DNA of 64,000 bases from Saccharopolyspora endophytica (GTDB lineage: Bacteria > Actinomycetota > Actinomycetes > Mycobacteriales > Pseudonocardiaceae): assembly GCF_018070075.1 (NCBI RefSeq), contig NZ_JAGPXE010000013.1:1-64000 (forward strand). Reading direction: 5' to 3'. Position 1 is the stretch's first letter. Each line of letters opens with the position of its first letter. Of this stretch, positions 1-8,842 are shown piece after piece. Under the pieces are notes generated by a model. The model saw nothing but the letters and a program-made list of their open reading frames with translations. It ran no database searches and was not told where the DNA came from. The translations under genes were made by a program, and so were the position numbers.

Positions 1-90
1 CGCACCCGATGGACGATACGTTGGAAGCCAGTCCTCGACGCCTTCGCCATCACCTTCGGTGACCGCTGGCCGGACGCCGAAACCTACTGA
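1..90 (+). CDS. IS256-type (mutator) transposase, C-terminal end only
   Basis: The first 29 codons before a TGA read as the typical tail of mutator-type transposases, including RWKPVLDAFAITFGDRWP. The rest of the gene lies outside the window, so whether the element is intact cannot be judged. The 40 bases after the stop contain GTCTTTCGCAGGAACGG on the minus strand, which could be part of the right terminal inverted repeat, but the left end needed to confirm it is missing. Family recognition is from memory of this conserved tail. The DDE catalytic residues would lie upstream. Confidence 0.65.
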   Translation, partial: RTRWTIRWKPVLDAFAITFGDRWPDAETY

Positions 91-142
91 TCAACACGCT
101 GGAAACACCGTTCCTGCGAAAGACCCCCCCAGTGATCAGGAC

Positions 143-315
143 CCGGATTACTGCCGTAATCGGGTGCCGGATTGCGGCCGTAGTCCGGGTTGTGCCCTGA
201 ATACCGCCGTAATCGGGTGCCGGATTGCGGCCGTAGTCCGGGTTGTGCCCTGAATACCGCCGTAATCAGGTTCCCGAATACGGCCGTAATCGGGGGTCTG
301 AATGCGGTGGTTTTC
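143..315. repeat. Array of seven 16-bp near-palindromes (GATTACGGCCGTAATC family) with a 53-bp perfect duplication
   Basis: Seven units related to GATTACGGCCGTAATC start at 146, 170, 199, 223, 252, 276 and 300. Spacers between them are 8-13 bp. Bases 162-214 are repeated exactly as 215-267, so the array has grown by tandem duplication. It lies between the transposase remnant and the esterase gene. A second array of the same family is at 37051-37219. Each unit could fold as a short hairpin; its function is unknown. Confidence 0.85.
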
Positions 316-394
316 GGGGTTGGGGGTGTGGGGCCTGCGATCTTGTTAAGCTCACTCGTCCGGGTGACGAGGTGCGAGATCGTGGGAGGTCGCG

Positions 395-1318
395 GTGGCA
401 CGGCGTGTTCTCGCGGCCGGGTTGGCGCTGGTCGCGCTGGTGACTGCCGGTTGCTCGCGGTCCGAGGCCGGTGTTGCGCCCGTCGAGCCGGTTCGGGATC
501 TGGGTGCGCACCAGGTGTTCCGGCACCAGGTCTACGCCCAGCGCGACACCGGGGCGCTGCGCCTGGACCTGTACCTGCCGCCGCGCGCGGCCGTCGCGAC
601 ACCGCTGGTCGTCTACGTGCACGGCGGCGGTTGGGACGCGGGCGTCCGCACCCTCGACGCCGATCCGTCCGCTCCGGAATCCCGGGCGGCGCAACGACTT
701 CTGGAGCGCGGCTACGCCGTGGCCACGGTGGACTACCGGCTGACCGGGGTCGCGCAGTCACCCGCGCAGTTCGTCGACGTCGCCGATGCGGTGCGCTGGT
801 TGCAGGAGAACTCCTCGCGCTGGGGGCTCGACCGGAACCGGGTCGGCCTGTGGGGAGCCTCGGCCGGGGGACACCTGGTCTCGCAGCTCGGGGCGGTCGC
901 CGGGGACCCGGCCAAGCCGGGCGGTGGCCTCACCGGAATCCGGGCGGTCGTCGACTGGTTCGGCCCCAGCGACCTCAGCGCCGAGGCGCAGCACGAGCAC
1001 CCGCAGCTGCAGGACTACGCGCGCCGCGCGATCACCGGGTTGCTCGGCTGCATGCCGGTCGACTGCCCCGACGTCGCTGACGCGGCGAGCCCGGGGCGCA
1101 ACATCTCCGGCGACGAGCCGCCGTTCCTGATCCAGCAGGGCACCGCCGACTCGCTGGTCCCGCTGGACCAGAGCCTCGACTTCGCCGCGGCGCTGCGCAG
1201 CCGGGGCGTCCTCGCCGAGATGCACCCCTACCAGGGGCTCGACCACGGCTTCGGCAAGGGACCGCAGACCACGCTCATCGTCGACACACTCGACGCGTTC
1301 GTGCGCACGCACGTGTAG
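395..1318 (+). CDS. Secreted lipoprotein alpha/beta-hydrolase (esterase/lipase)
   Basis: Predicted 307-aa lipoprotein. The N-terminus is a short signal peptide ending in the lipobox VTAGC, so Cys20 would be lipidated and the enzyme anchored outside the membrane. The oxyanion-hole motif HGGGW lies at about residues 76-80, the nucleophile elbow GASAGG puts the catalytic Ser at about 156, and a late Asp (ADSLVP) and His (DHGFGKG) complete the triad. This is the arrangement of the BD-FAE/HSL-like esterases. The start is a GTG with GGGAGGT 5-11 bases upstream. The substrate cannot be told from sequence; an ester or peptide-like compound is equally possible. Confidence 0.85.
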   Translation: MARRVLAAGLALVALVTAGCSRSEAGVAPVEPVRDLGAHQVFRHQVYAQRDTGALRLDLYLPPRAAVATPLVVYVHGGGWDAGVRTLDADPSAPESRAAQRLLERGYAVATVDYRLTGVAQSPAQFVDVADAVRWLQENSSRWGLDRNRVGLWGASAGGHLVSQLGAVAGDPAKPGGGLTGIRAVVDWFGPSDLSAEAQHEHPQLQDYARRAITGLLGCMPVDCPDVADAASPGRNISGDEPPFLIQQGTADSLVPLDQSLDFAAALRSRGVLAEMHPYQGLDHGFGKGPQTTLIVDTLDAFVRTHV

Positions 1319-1325
1319 CCGTTGT

Positions 1326-2261
1326 TCAGTTCTGGGTGACGTCGGCTCCGTTGAGGGACGCGTCGTCCTCCCGGCGGATCTCCGCGATGTCGCCCGAGCC
1401 GGCGGTCTCGGCGAGCGGCTGGACCGAGTTGCGGAACGTCTCCAGGGCGTCGAGCTCCCGCCTCCGAGCCGAGACGAAGCGCTGCAGGTGGGTGCTGGAG
1501 AGGTTGACCGCGTCCACCGCGTTGGAGGCCGCGCGCTGCGAGCGGACCGCCTGGCTGCGGACCTGCTCGATGTCCTCGGCGAGGGTGCGTTCGGTCGAGG
1601 CGAACATCGCCGCCGAGGCCAGCACCGCGAAACCGGTGGGGCCGCACAGGAAAACCCGCTTGCCCAGCAGCCACGACAGCAGCTGCGGGTCGGTGTCCAG
1701 CGCCGCGACGACGGCGGCGTCGGAGGGCACGAACATGATCGAGCCGTAGATCGCGTCCGCCCAGCGCTGGTAGCCCTTGCTCGCCAGCTCGGTCGCCCGC
1801 GAGCGGATGTTGCGCACGTGCACCCGCAGGGCGTCGGCGCGCTCCTCGGCGTTGTCGGTCTCCATCGCCTCGGCCCACACCGCGAGGCTGGTCTTGGAGT
1901 CCACCGGCACCTGCCGGCCGCCGCCGACTTCGAGCACCATGTCCGGGCGTGCCGCGCCGCCGCCCGCCAGGTCGGTCTGCAGCGTGAAGTGGATGCCCTC
2001 CCGCAGCCCCAGCGACCGCGCGGTCTCCACCAGCACCTGCTCGCCCAGCTCACCGCGTCCCGTGATGGAGGCGAACGCGACCTCGTAGCGGCGCAGCGCC
2101 GCCTGCTGCGCGGTGCTGCGGGCCCGCTCGGCCTCGACCATCCGCATCGCCTCGTCGGCGCGGCGCGCGCTGTCGCTGTAGAGCCGCCAGATCAGCAACA
2201 ACGCCGCCGCGACCAGCAGGATCAGCACGACGACGAACCCGACCAGAACCCCAGTCCCCAC
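1326..2261 (-). CDS. rmuC: DNA recombination protein RmuC-like
   Basis: The 311-aa protein starts with one membrane-spanning segment (GVLVGFVVVLILLVAAALLLIW) and a short charged coiled stretch. The RmuC core follows: LQTDLAGGGAARPDMVLEVG, VPVDSKTSLAVW, a conserved GYQRWADAIYGSIMFVPSDAA region and LAEDIEQV. RmuC proteins limit recombination at inverted repeats and are nuclease-like, but the exact biochemical role is poorly known. The start is a GTG with GGAGGT just upstream. It is convergent with the esterase gene (7 bp between stops) and divergent from sbcDC, the other inverted-repeat processing system here. Confidence 0.85.
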   Translation of the reverse strand: MGTGVLVGFVVVLILLVAAALLLIWRLYSDSARRADEAMRMVEAERARSTAQQAALRRYEVAFASITGRGELGEQVLVETARSLGLREGIHFTLQTDLAGGGAARPDMVLEVGGGRQVPVDSKTSLAVWAEAMETDNAEERADALRVHVRNIRSRATELASKGYQRWADAIYGSIMFVPSDAAVVAALDTDPQLLSWLLGKRVFLCGPTGFAVLASAAMFASTERTLAEDIEQVRSQAVRSQRAASNAVDAVNLSSTHLQRFVSARRRELDALETFRNSVQPLAETAGSGDIAEIRREDDASLNGADVTQN

Positions 2262-2337
2262 ACGACCTCCATCCGCGAGATGTACCCCGCATCATCCAAG
2301 ACGCCTCCGACAAGATCACCCGAGGCGCGCAGGCCGT

Positions 2338-2397
2338 TCGAATTTCGCGCGAAATTCGAGTGCCACAGTTCGGGCTCGAATTTCGCGCGAAATTCGA
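2338..2397. repeat. Two identical perfect 22-bp palindromes (core GAATTTCGCGCGAAATTC)
   Basis: Two copies, 2338-2359 and 2376-2397, are separated by 16 bp. Each is a perfect palindrome around GAATTTCGCGCGAAATTC with TC/GA flanks. They lie in the 263-bp divergent spacer between rmuC and sbcD, in a sequence much richer in AT than the genes around it. They could be operators, cruciform-forming sites or members of the wider class of palindromes seen at other boundaries of this window. Confidence 0.9.
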
Positions 2398-2511
2398 ATT
2401 TGGCCATCCTGGCGGGTGGGATTTGATCGCGTCTGGTGAACATCGGATCACGCTGCGGTGCGACACGCCGACGTGGCCTGGGGGGTCGAGCGGCGTTGAT
2501 CGGGGCGCCGC

Positions 2512-2517
2512 TAGCTT
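2512..2517 (+). promoter_or_regulatory. -10 element of a leaderless sbcD transcript
   Basis: TAGCTT ends 7 nt before the sbcD ATG, and no Shine-Dalgarno sequence is present. This favours transcription beginning at or next to the start codon. No convincing -35 is seen. Confidence 0.5.
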
Positions 2518-2524
2518 GGGTGCC

Positions 2525-3709
2525 ATGCGGGTACTGCACACCTCGGACTGGCACGTGGGCCGGACGTTCCACGGCCGTGACCTGCTCGGAGATCAAGAAG
2601 CCGTGCTCGGCGGACTGGCCGAGCTGGTGACCGAGGAGCAGGTCGACGTCGTGGTGGTCGCCGGTGATCTCTACGACCGCGCGGTGCCCTCCGGCGAGGC
2701 CGTGCAGACCTGCGTGCGCGTGCTCTCGCGCCTCCGTGAGACCGGCGCGCAGCTGGTGATCACCTCCGGCAACCACGACTCCGCGCCCCGGGTGGGCGCT
2801 TTCGCCGAGTTCGCCGCCGCGGGCGGCCTGCACCTGCGCACCCGCATCGACCGGCTGCACGAGCCGGTGCTGATCGACGACGAGCACGGCCCGGTCGCCT
2901 TCTACGGCATCCCGTACCTCGAACCCGACCCCGCCAAGCACGCGCTCAAGGCCAGCGCCGACGCGCCGGGAGCGAGCGACGCGATCGAAAGCCGCGGCCA
3001 CACCGCGGTTCTCACCGAGGCGATGAACCGCATCCGCGCCGACCTCGCTGACCGTCCACAAGGGACTCGGTCGGTGGTGCTGGCGCACGCCTTCGTCACC
3101 GGTGGCGAGGGCAGCGAGTCCGAGCGCACCATCGCCGTCGGCGGTGTCGAGCAGGTGCCGGGCTCGGTGTTCGACGGCGTCGACTACGTCGCGCTCGGCC
3201 ACCTGCACGGTCCGCAGACCCTCGACGAGCACGTGCGCTACTCAGGCAGCCCGCTGGCCTACTCGTTCTCCGAGGCCAGGCACCACAAGTCGGTGTGGCT
3301 GGTCGACCTCGGCGCCGACGGGCTCACCGAGGTGCGCCGCCGCGAGCTGCCGGTCCCGCGCCGGTTGGCCACCGTCGAGGGCGAGCTCGACGACCTGCTG
3401 GCCGATCCCGAGCACGCCGAGGTCGAGGACTGCTACGTCTCGGCGACGCTGACCGACGAGGTCCGCCCGCTGGAGGCCATGCGCCGCCTGCAGGAACGCT
3501 TCCCGCACGCGGTGCACCTGGAATGGCGACCGGCGGCCGGCAAGGCCACCGCGCCGCTGCGCTACGCCGAGATCGTCCGGGGCCGCGACGACAACTCGCT
3601 GGCCGCCCGGTTCGTCGAGGACTGCCGGGGAGCCGAACCCAACGATTCCGAGCGCGCGCTGCTCGACCAGGCGCTGCACGCGGTCACCACCGCCGAGGGG
3701 GCCGAATGA
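2525..3709 (+). CDS. sbcD: Exonuclease SbcCD, subunit D (Mre11-like nuclease)
   Basis: The 394-aa calcineurin-like phosphoesterase carries the Mre11/SbcD metal-binding motifs in order: HTSDWHVGR at the N-terminus, VVAGDLYDR, SGNHDS, AHAFVTGG and GHLHGPQ. With SbcC it forms an ATP-dependent nuclease that opens DNA hairpins and trims blocked ends. I chose the ATG that begins MRVLHTSDWHVG because the family starts there and a TANNNT box lies 7 nt upstream; an in-frame extension to 2360 would run through the palindromes. The stop overlaps the sbcC start by 4 bp (ATGA), so the two are translationally coupled. Confidence 0.95.
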   Translation: MRVLHTSDWHVGRTFHGRDLLGDQEAVLGGLAELVTEEQVDVVVVAGDLYDRAVPSGEAVQTCVRVLSRLRETGAQLVITSGNHDSAPRVGAFAEFAAAGGLHLRTRIDRLHEPVLIDDEHGPVAFYGIPYLEPDPAKHALKASADAPGASDAIESRGHTAVLTEAMNRIRADLADRPQGTRSVVLAHAFVTGGEGSESERTIAVGGVEQVPGSVFDGVDYVALGHLHGPQTLDEHVRYSGSPLAYSFSEARHHKSVWLVDLGADGLTEVRRRELPVPRRLATVEGELDDLLADPEHAEVEDCYVSATLTDEVRPLEAMRRLQERFPHAVHLEWRPAAGKATAPLRYAEIVRGRDDNSLAARFVEDCRGAEPNDSERALLDQALHAVTTAEGAE

Positions 3710-6660
3710 GGCTGCACAGCCTGGAAGTCACCGCCTTCGGCCCGTACCGCGATCACCAGGTCGTGGACTTCGACCAGCTCGGCGCCGACGGGTTGTTCCT
3801 GCTGCACGGCGACACCGGCGCGGGCAAGACCACGCTGCTCGACGCCATCGCCTTCGCCCTCTACGGCGCCGTTCCGGGCGCGCGCAACGACGCCAAGCGG
3901 CTGCGCTGCGACACCGCCGACGACGAGGTCAACACCAGCGTCGTGCTGGAGCTGACGATCCAGGGCCAACGCTTGCGGCTGGAACGCAGCCCGGAGTACC
4001 AGCGCCCGAAGAAGCGAGGCGAGGGCTACACCACCCAGCAGGCGAAGGCGTCCCTGATCTGGATCGGCGGGACGCCGGACGCGCAGCCTCCGGAGGGCCT
4101 GACCCGCATCGACGAGGTCGGCCGCACGGTGCAGCGGCTGCTGGGCATGAGCGTCGAGCAGTTCTTCCAGGTCGTGATGCTGCCGCAGGGCGAGTTCGCG
4201 AAGTTCCTGCGCGCCGACACCGGTGAGCGCGAGAAGCTGCTGGAGCGGCTGTTCGGCACCGAGCGGTTCGGCCAGGTCGAGAACTGGTTCATCGACCGCC
4301 GCCGCGAGCGCCGCCGCGAGGTCGAAGCGCAGTCGCAGCAGGTCCGCGAGCTCAACGCCCGCATCTCCCAGGTCTCCGGGGCTCCGCAGACCTCCGAGGT
4401 GGGCGACGAGAACTGGCTGGAGGACATCGAGAAGCAGGCCCTGCGCGACCTGGAGAGCACCGGCGCCGAGCACACCCGGCTGCGCCGCGAGCGCGACCAG
4501 GCCGAAGCGGCGCTGACCGAGCGCCGCGAGCTCGCGGAGAAGGTCCGCCGCGTCCGCCAGGCCAACGCCACGCTCGCCGAGATCGACGCCAAGCAGGCCG
4601 AGCACGACGCCTGGCGGACCGAGCGCGCCGCCGCCGGCCGCGCCGTCCCGGTGATCTCCGCGCGCCGTGCCGCCGACCGCGCCGAGCAGGAGCGCGACCG
4701 CGCGCACGCCGAGGTCACCACCTGGGCCGCCCGCTGCGAGGTCGACGCCGCGACGCCGCTCGACGAGCTGCGCAGCCGCGCGGGCGCCGAGCGCGAGCGG
4801 GCCGGTGCCCTGGCGCAGCTGATTCCCGAAGCGCAGCAACAGGAATCCGACCAGCGCAAGCTCGCAGACCTGGCCACCGCGATCGCGGCGGACGAGAAGC
4901 GCGAGTCCGAGCTCGTCGCCCAGCGCGACGGCTTGCCGGACCGCATCACCGAGGCCCGCACGCGCGTCGACGAGGCCAAGCACGCCGAAGTGCGCCTGGA
5001 AACCGTGCGCACCCGGGGCACCGAGGTCGCCGCCCTGCTGACCACCGCGCGCGAGATCCCCGCCGCCCAGCGGGAACTGGAATCGGCGAAGACCCGCGCG
5101 CAGCAGGCCGTCGACGCCCACCAGCTGGCCCGCGACCGGTTGCAGGACCTGCGTTCCCGTCGCCTGGCGGGCATGGCCGCCGAACTCGCCACCCGGCTCG
5201 CCGACGGCGAACCGTGCCCGGTCTGCGGCTCGGCCGAGCACCCCGATCCGAAGCTCCCGGTCGACGACCAGGTGCGCGCCGAGGACGAAGAGGCAGCCCA
5301 GGTCGCCGAGCAGCGAGCCCAGACCGAGCGCGAGCGCGCCACGACCGCCGCCCAGCAGGCCGAACAGCAGGTCGCCCACCTGCGCGAACGCCTCGGTGAG
5401 CACACCGAGCCCGAGCTGGCCGACGAGCTGGAGCAGCTGCGCGCCGAGCAGAAGGAGCTGAGCGAGACCGCCGCAGACCTCGCCCGGCGCGAGACCGAAC
5501 TGGCCAAGCTGGAATCGGCCACCGACGAGCTCGGCGAGCAGATCTCCGCGCTGCGCACCAGGATTGCCGCCTCGCGCAGCGAGAACACCACGCTCACCAA
5601 GGCGATCGAGGAGCGCGAGGCCCGGTTGCGGGACGGGCGAGGCGATTTCGACAGCATCGCCGACCGCCGCACGCACCTGCTCGAAATCGCCGACAGGCTG
5701 GAGAAGCTGATCGCCGCCCGCGCGGCCCGCGACGACGCCGAGCAGCGGCTCGCCGAAGCGCGCACCGCGCTCGCCGAAGCCGCCACCGCAGCGGATTTCG
5801 CGAACGTCGACGAAGCCCTGGCCGCCGAGCGGGACGACCAGCGCCTCGCCGAGCTGGACGAGTCGCTGGCCGAGGTCGACCGCCGCGCCGCGGGCGCGCG
5901 GGACGCGCTGGCCAGCGCCGAGCTGTTCGGCGTGGACCCGGACACCGAGGTCGGCCTGGAGCGGGCGTCGGAGGCGGCGACGGTGGCCCGCGAGGCCGCC
6001 GAGCGCGCGGCGGCGCTGGCCCACCGCTCCGAGCAGCGGCACGCCGAGCTCGTCGACCTCGGCGGACGGCTCCGCTCGGCGTGGGCGCAGCTGGGTCCGG
6101 CGATGGCCGAGCACGCCGAGCTGGAAGCCCTGGCCGACGTGGTCAACGGGCGCGGCCAGAACGCGCGCAAGATGTCGCTGCGCGCCTACGTCCTGGCGGC
6201 CCGGCTGGAGGAGGTCGCGGTCGCCGCGACCCGCCGCCTGCAGCGGATGAGCGACGGCCGCTACTCGTTCGTGCACTCCGACGCGGCCGGTGCTCGCGGC
6301 ACGCGCGGCGGCCTCGGCCTGGACGTCCTCGACGACTACTCGGGCAAGGTCCGCCCGGCCAAGACCCTCTCCGGCGGTGAGTCGTTCCTGGCGTCGCTGT
6401 CGCTGGCGCTCGGCCTGGCCGACGTCGTCGCCGCCGAGACCGGTGGCGCGCTGCTGGACACGCTGTTCATCGACGAGGGTTTCGGCACGCTCGACGCGGA
6501 CACGTTGGACCTGGTCATGGACACCCTCGACGAACTCCGCGCAGGCGGCCGGGTCGTCGGCCTGGTCTCCCACGTCGAGGAGATGCGCCAGCGCATCGCC
6601 GTCCGCCTCAGGGTCCGCAAGTCCCGCCAAGGCTCAAGCCTGGAGCTGTCGACGTCCTAG
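3706..6660 (+). CDS. sbcC: Exonuclease SbcCD, subunit C (SMC/Rad50-like ATPase)
   Basis: The 984-aa protein has the Rad50 plan. Walker A (GDTGAGKTT) is at about residue 40. A long coiled coil rich in Glu, Arg and Ala is interrupted near residue 504 by the zinc hook CPVC. The ABC signature (SGGESFLASLSLALGLADVV) and Walker B (LFIDEGFGTLD) are near the C-terminus. It powers and positions SbcD on DNA ends. It is coupled to sbcD by an ATGA overlap. Downstream is the structured repeat element, which is in the opposite orientation and belongs to ogt. Confidence 0.95.
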   Translation: MRLHSLEVTAFGPYRDHQVVDFDQLGADGLFLLHGDTGAGKTTLLDAIAFALYGAVPGARNDAKRLRCDTADDEVNTSVVLELTIQGQRLRLERSPEYQRPKKRGEGYTTQQAKASLIWIGGTPDAQPPEGLTRIDEVGRTVQRLLGMSVEQFFQVVMLPQGEFAKFLRADTGEREKLLERLFGTERFGQVENWFIDRRRERRREVEAQSQQVRELNARISQVSGAPQTSEVGDENWLEDIEKQALRDLESTGAEHTRLRRERDQAEAALTERRELAEKVRRVRQANATLAEIDAKQAEHDAWRTERAAAGRAVPVISARRAADRAEQERDRAHAEVTTWAARCEVDAATPLDELRSRAGAERERAGALAQLIPEAQQQESDQRKLADLATAIAADEKRESELVAQRDGLPDRITEARTRVDEAKHAEVRLETVRTRGTEVAALLTTAREIPAAQRELESAKTRAQQAVDAHQLARDRLQDLRSRRLAGMAAELATRLADGEPCPVCGSAEHPDPKLPVDDQVRAEDEEAAQVAEQRAQTERERATTAAQQAEQQVAHLRERLGEHTEPELADELEQLRAEQKELSETAADLARRETELAKLESATDELGEQISALRTRIAASRSENTTLTKAIEEREARLRDGRGDFDSIADRRTHLLEIADRLEKLIAARAARDDAEQRLAEARTALAEAATAADFANVDEALAAERDDQRLAELDESLAEVDRRAAGARDALASAELFGVDPDTEVGLERASEAATVAREAAERAAALAHRSEQRHAELVDLGGRLRSAWAQLGPAMAEHAELEALADVVNGRGQNARKMSLRAYVLAARLEEVAVAATRRLQRMSDGRYSFVHSDAAGARGTRGGLGLDVLDDYSGKVRPAKTLSGGESFLASLSLALGLADVVAAETGGALLDTLFIDEGFGTLDADTLDLVMDTLDELRAGGRVVGLVSHVEEMRQRIAVRLRVRKSRQGSSLELSTS

Positions 6661-6667
6661 GTCTGCG

Positions 6668-6845
6668 TCGAAGTGGCGGAGCCACTTTCTCTTTCACCAT
6701 CTGAGCAGCTCGCACCGCCGGGGGTTCTCCAGCGGCTTCGTGGCGAGCACGCCGCGACGATGTGTAGTGGCATGCATGAGGAGTGGCGCGCGGAGTCCAC
6801 GGAGCCGCTCGGGTTCCCCCACCCGCACCGCTGAGCAGGATGACC
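6668..6845 (-). repeat. Structured 3' intergenic element, copy A
   Basis: This is one of six related elements (see 17115, 24148, 26281, 50975 and 60431). Read on the minus strand it begins about 19 nt after the ogt stop. It shows a GCGGTGCG box, the arm AGCGGCTCCGTGG pairing with CCACGAAGCCGCT (one mismatch), a GGCGGTGCGAG box, and the tail hairpin AAGTGGC-TCC-GCCACTT at 6671-6687. Stem sequences differ from other copies but still pair. It may act as the ogt transcript end; it also lies after the sbcC stop on the other strand. Confidence 0.8.
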
Positions 6846-6863
6846 CGATGAGGAGGACAACTC

Positions 6864-7364
6864 CTAGGCGTTGCGGCGCTCGTGTTCGAGGAGCCACTTC
6901 TTGCGGTCGGAGCCCCAGCGGAACTCGCCCACCGATCCGTCGCTGCGGACGATGCGGTGGCAGGGCACGAACAGCGCCGCGGCGTTGCGCGAGCAGGCCG
7001 TCGCCGCGGCCCGGACCGCGCGGGGTTTCCCGGTGAGACCGGCGAATTCGGAGTAGCTGAACAGCTTTCCGGGGGTGACGGTGCGCAGCACCTTCCACGC
7101 GTGCTGCAGGTAGGGCCCGGAGTGCTGGCTGACCGGGATGTCGTCGATGGCCTCCAGATCACCCTCGTGGTAGGCGGTGATCGCCTTGGTCACGGGGCCG
7201 AGGTCGTCGACCTGCACCAGCTCCTCGAACATCAGCGACGGCGCGACCTGCGGCAGCAGGTCATCGGTCCAGGCCGTCCAGCCGGAGGCGAGCACGACGC
7301 CGTCGGTGTCGACCACCGCGCAGAACGGTCCCGCCGGAGTTTCCACAGTGGACCACTTGATCAC
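6864..7364 (-). CDS. ogt: Methylated-DNA--protein cysteine methyltransferase
   Basis: This 166-aa suicide repair protein removes alkyl groups from O6 of guanine. The active-site motif VPCHRI is present with the acceptor Cys. Upstream are the helix-turn-helix segment (GKLFSYSEFAGLTGKPRAVRAAATACSRN) and downstream GSVGEFRWGSDRKKWLLEHE. The start is GTG, overlapping the TGA of the upstream Ada-AlkA gene (GTGA). That places it as the second gene of an alkylation-repair operon. A longer reading to 7457 would run into the glycosylase gene and is not needed. Confidence 0.93.
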   Translation of the reverse strand: MIKWSTVETPAGPFCAVVDTDGVVLASGWTAWTDDLLPQVAPSLMFEELVQVDDLGPVTKAITAYHEGDLEAIDDIPVSQHSGPYLQHAWKVLRTVTPGKLFSYSEFAGLTGKPRAVRAAATACSRNAAALFVPCHRIVRSDGSVGEFRWGSDRKKWLLEHERRNA

Positions 7365-8842
7365 GATTTCTCCCAGAGTTCGAAGGGTTCCTGCTGTGGT
7401 GCGGGGATCGCCGCCTCCCACAGCAGCACACCGGCGTAGGAGCGCCACGGGCTCCAACGCCTGGCGTGCGCGGACAGTTCGGCGGGTTCTCCGGGGATTC
7501 CTAGCAGCCCCGCGCCCCGCCTCAACGCGAGATCACCGGAAAGAAGCACATCGGGGGCCCCGAGCACCCGCATCACCACGTAGCTCGACGTCCACGGGCC
7601 CACGCCCCGGATGCGCTCCAGGTCCTCGCGCAGCTCCGCCTCGTCGCGCCCGGGGTGCAGCGCGAGCCGCCCCTCGGCGACGGCGGCCGCCACGTCCCGC
7701 ACGGTTTCCGCACGTCGCCGGGGCCCCGGCAGTGCTGCGGCCGCGTGCTCGGCGAGCACCTCGGCGGTGGGGAACAGCCTGGTCACCCCGCCTTCGGGGT
7801 GCGGCAGCTCGTCGCCGAGCTCGGTGACGAGCCGCTCGGTGGTCGAGCGCGCGGCGGCGACCGAGATCTGCTGGCCGATCACCGCCCGCACCACGATCTC
7901 CAGCCCGTCCACCGCCCCGGGCACGCGGACCCCGGGGGAGCGCTCGACGGAGTCCCGCAGCAGCGGGTCGGAGCCGAGCACCTCGCCGATCGCGACGGGA
8001 TCGGCGTCGAGGTCCAGCAGCCGGCGCAGCCTGGCCACCGCGCTGCCCAGGTCCCGCAGGTCGGACAGCCGCAGCGCGCAGGCGACGTGCTTGTCTGCGG
8101 CGCGCAGCTTCGCGATGCCGGTGCCGTGGGGGAGTCGCAGGGACCGCGCGTAGCAGCCGTCCCCGGACTCCTCCATCCCGCTCAGCGCCCGGCGGGCCAG
8201 GAACCGCAGCACACCGGCGATGTCGCACGGCGTGCGGAACGGCAGCCGCAGCTGCACGGTCCCAGCCCCGCTGGGCGCGCCGCGCTTCTGCCCGCGCAGT
8301 TCGGTGGGCGTCCGGCCGAAGATCTCGCGCATCGTGTCGTTGAACTGCCGCAGGCTCGCGAAGCCGGCCGCGAACGCGACGTCGCTGAAGGAGATGTCGG
8401 TCGTCTCGATCAGCACCCGCGCCGAGTGCGCCCGGTTCGCCCGCGCCAGCCCCAGCGGGCCCGCGCCGAGCTCCGAGGTGAGCACCCTGGTCAGGTGCCG
8501 CTCGGAGTAGCCGAGCTTGTCGGCCAACCCCTGCACCCCGCAGCGGTCGACGACTCCGTCGCTGATCAGCCGCATCGCGCGCCCGGCGAGGTCGGCCCGC
8601 AGATCCCACTCGGGGGATCCGGGGACCGCGTCGGGCAGGCAGCGGCGGCACGCCCGGTACCCGGCGGCCTGCGCGGCGGCAGCGGTCGGGTAGAACTCGC
8701 TGTTGCTGCGCTTGGGCGTGCGAGCCGGGCAGGACGGTCGGCAGTAGATCCCGGTCGACCGCACGGCGTGGATGAAGCTGCCGTCGAACCGCGCGTCACG
8801 CGCGGCCACGGCCCTGAACGCATCCTCTGTTCCCACCAGCAC
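7361..8842 (-). CDS. alkA: Ada-type methyl-sensing regulator fused to an AlkA DNA glycosylase
   Basis: The 493-aa protein joins three modules. Residues 1-75 are the Ada zinc domain, with the Cys quartet at about 34, 38, 65 and 68 (YCRPSC, CRRC). Residues 85-185 are an AraC-type DNA-binding domain. The rest is an AlkA/HhH-GPD glycosylase (IRGVGPWTSSYVVMRVLG, catalytic Asp in LSGDLALRRG). In E. coli Ada the first of these Cys accepts methyl groups from phosphotriesters and switches on the ada regulon. Here the sensor is joined to the glycosylase and followed by ogt, so an auto-inducing alkylation response is likely. The start is GTG with GAGGTC close upstream. Confidence 0.9.
   Translation of the reverse strand: MLVGTEDAFRAVAARDARFDGSFIHAVRSTGIYCRPSCPARTPKRSNSEFYPTAAAAQAAGYRACRRCLPDAVPGSPEWDLRADLAGRAMRLISDGVVDRCGVQGLADKLGYSERHLTRVLTSELGAGPLGLARANRAHSARVLIETTDISFSDVAFAAGFASLRQFNDTMREIFGRTPTELRGQKRGAPSGAGTVQLRLPFRTPCDIAGVLRFLARRALSGMEESGDGCYARSLRLPHGTGIAKLRAADKHVACALRLSDLRDLGSAVARLRRLLDLDADPVAIGEVLGSDPLLRDSVERSPGVRVPGAVDGLEIVVRAVIGQQISVAAARSTTERLVTELGDELPHPEGGVTRLFPTAEVLAEHAAAALPGPRRRAETVRDVAAAVAEGRLALHPGRDEAELREDLERIRGVGPWTSSYVVMRVLGAPDVLLSGDLALRRGAGLLGIPGEPAELSAHARRWSPWRSYAGVLLWEAAIPAPQQEPFELWEKS

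Noticed and set aside
143-315. CRISPR-like array
   Set aside because: Units are 16-bp palindromes that vary, spacers are 8-13 bp and partly duplicated, and there are no cas genes.
3562-6630. 1022-codon open frame antisense to sbcC
   Set aside because: Low-complexity Leu/Gly/Ala composition, no motif, and the opposite strand encodes a complete Rad50-like ATPase.
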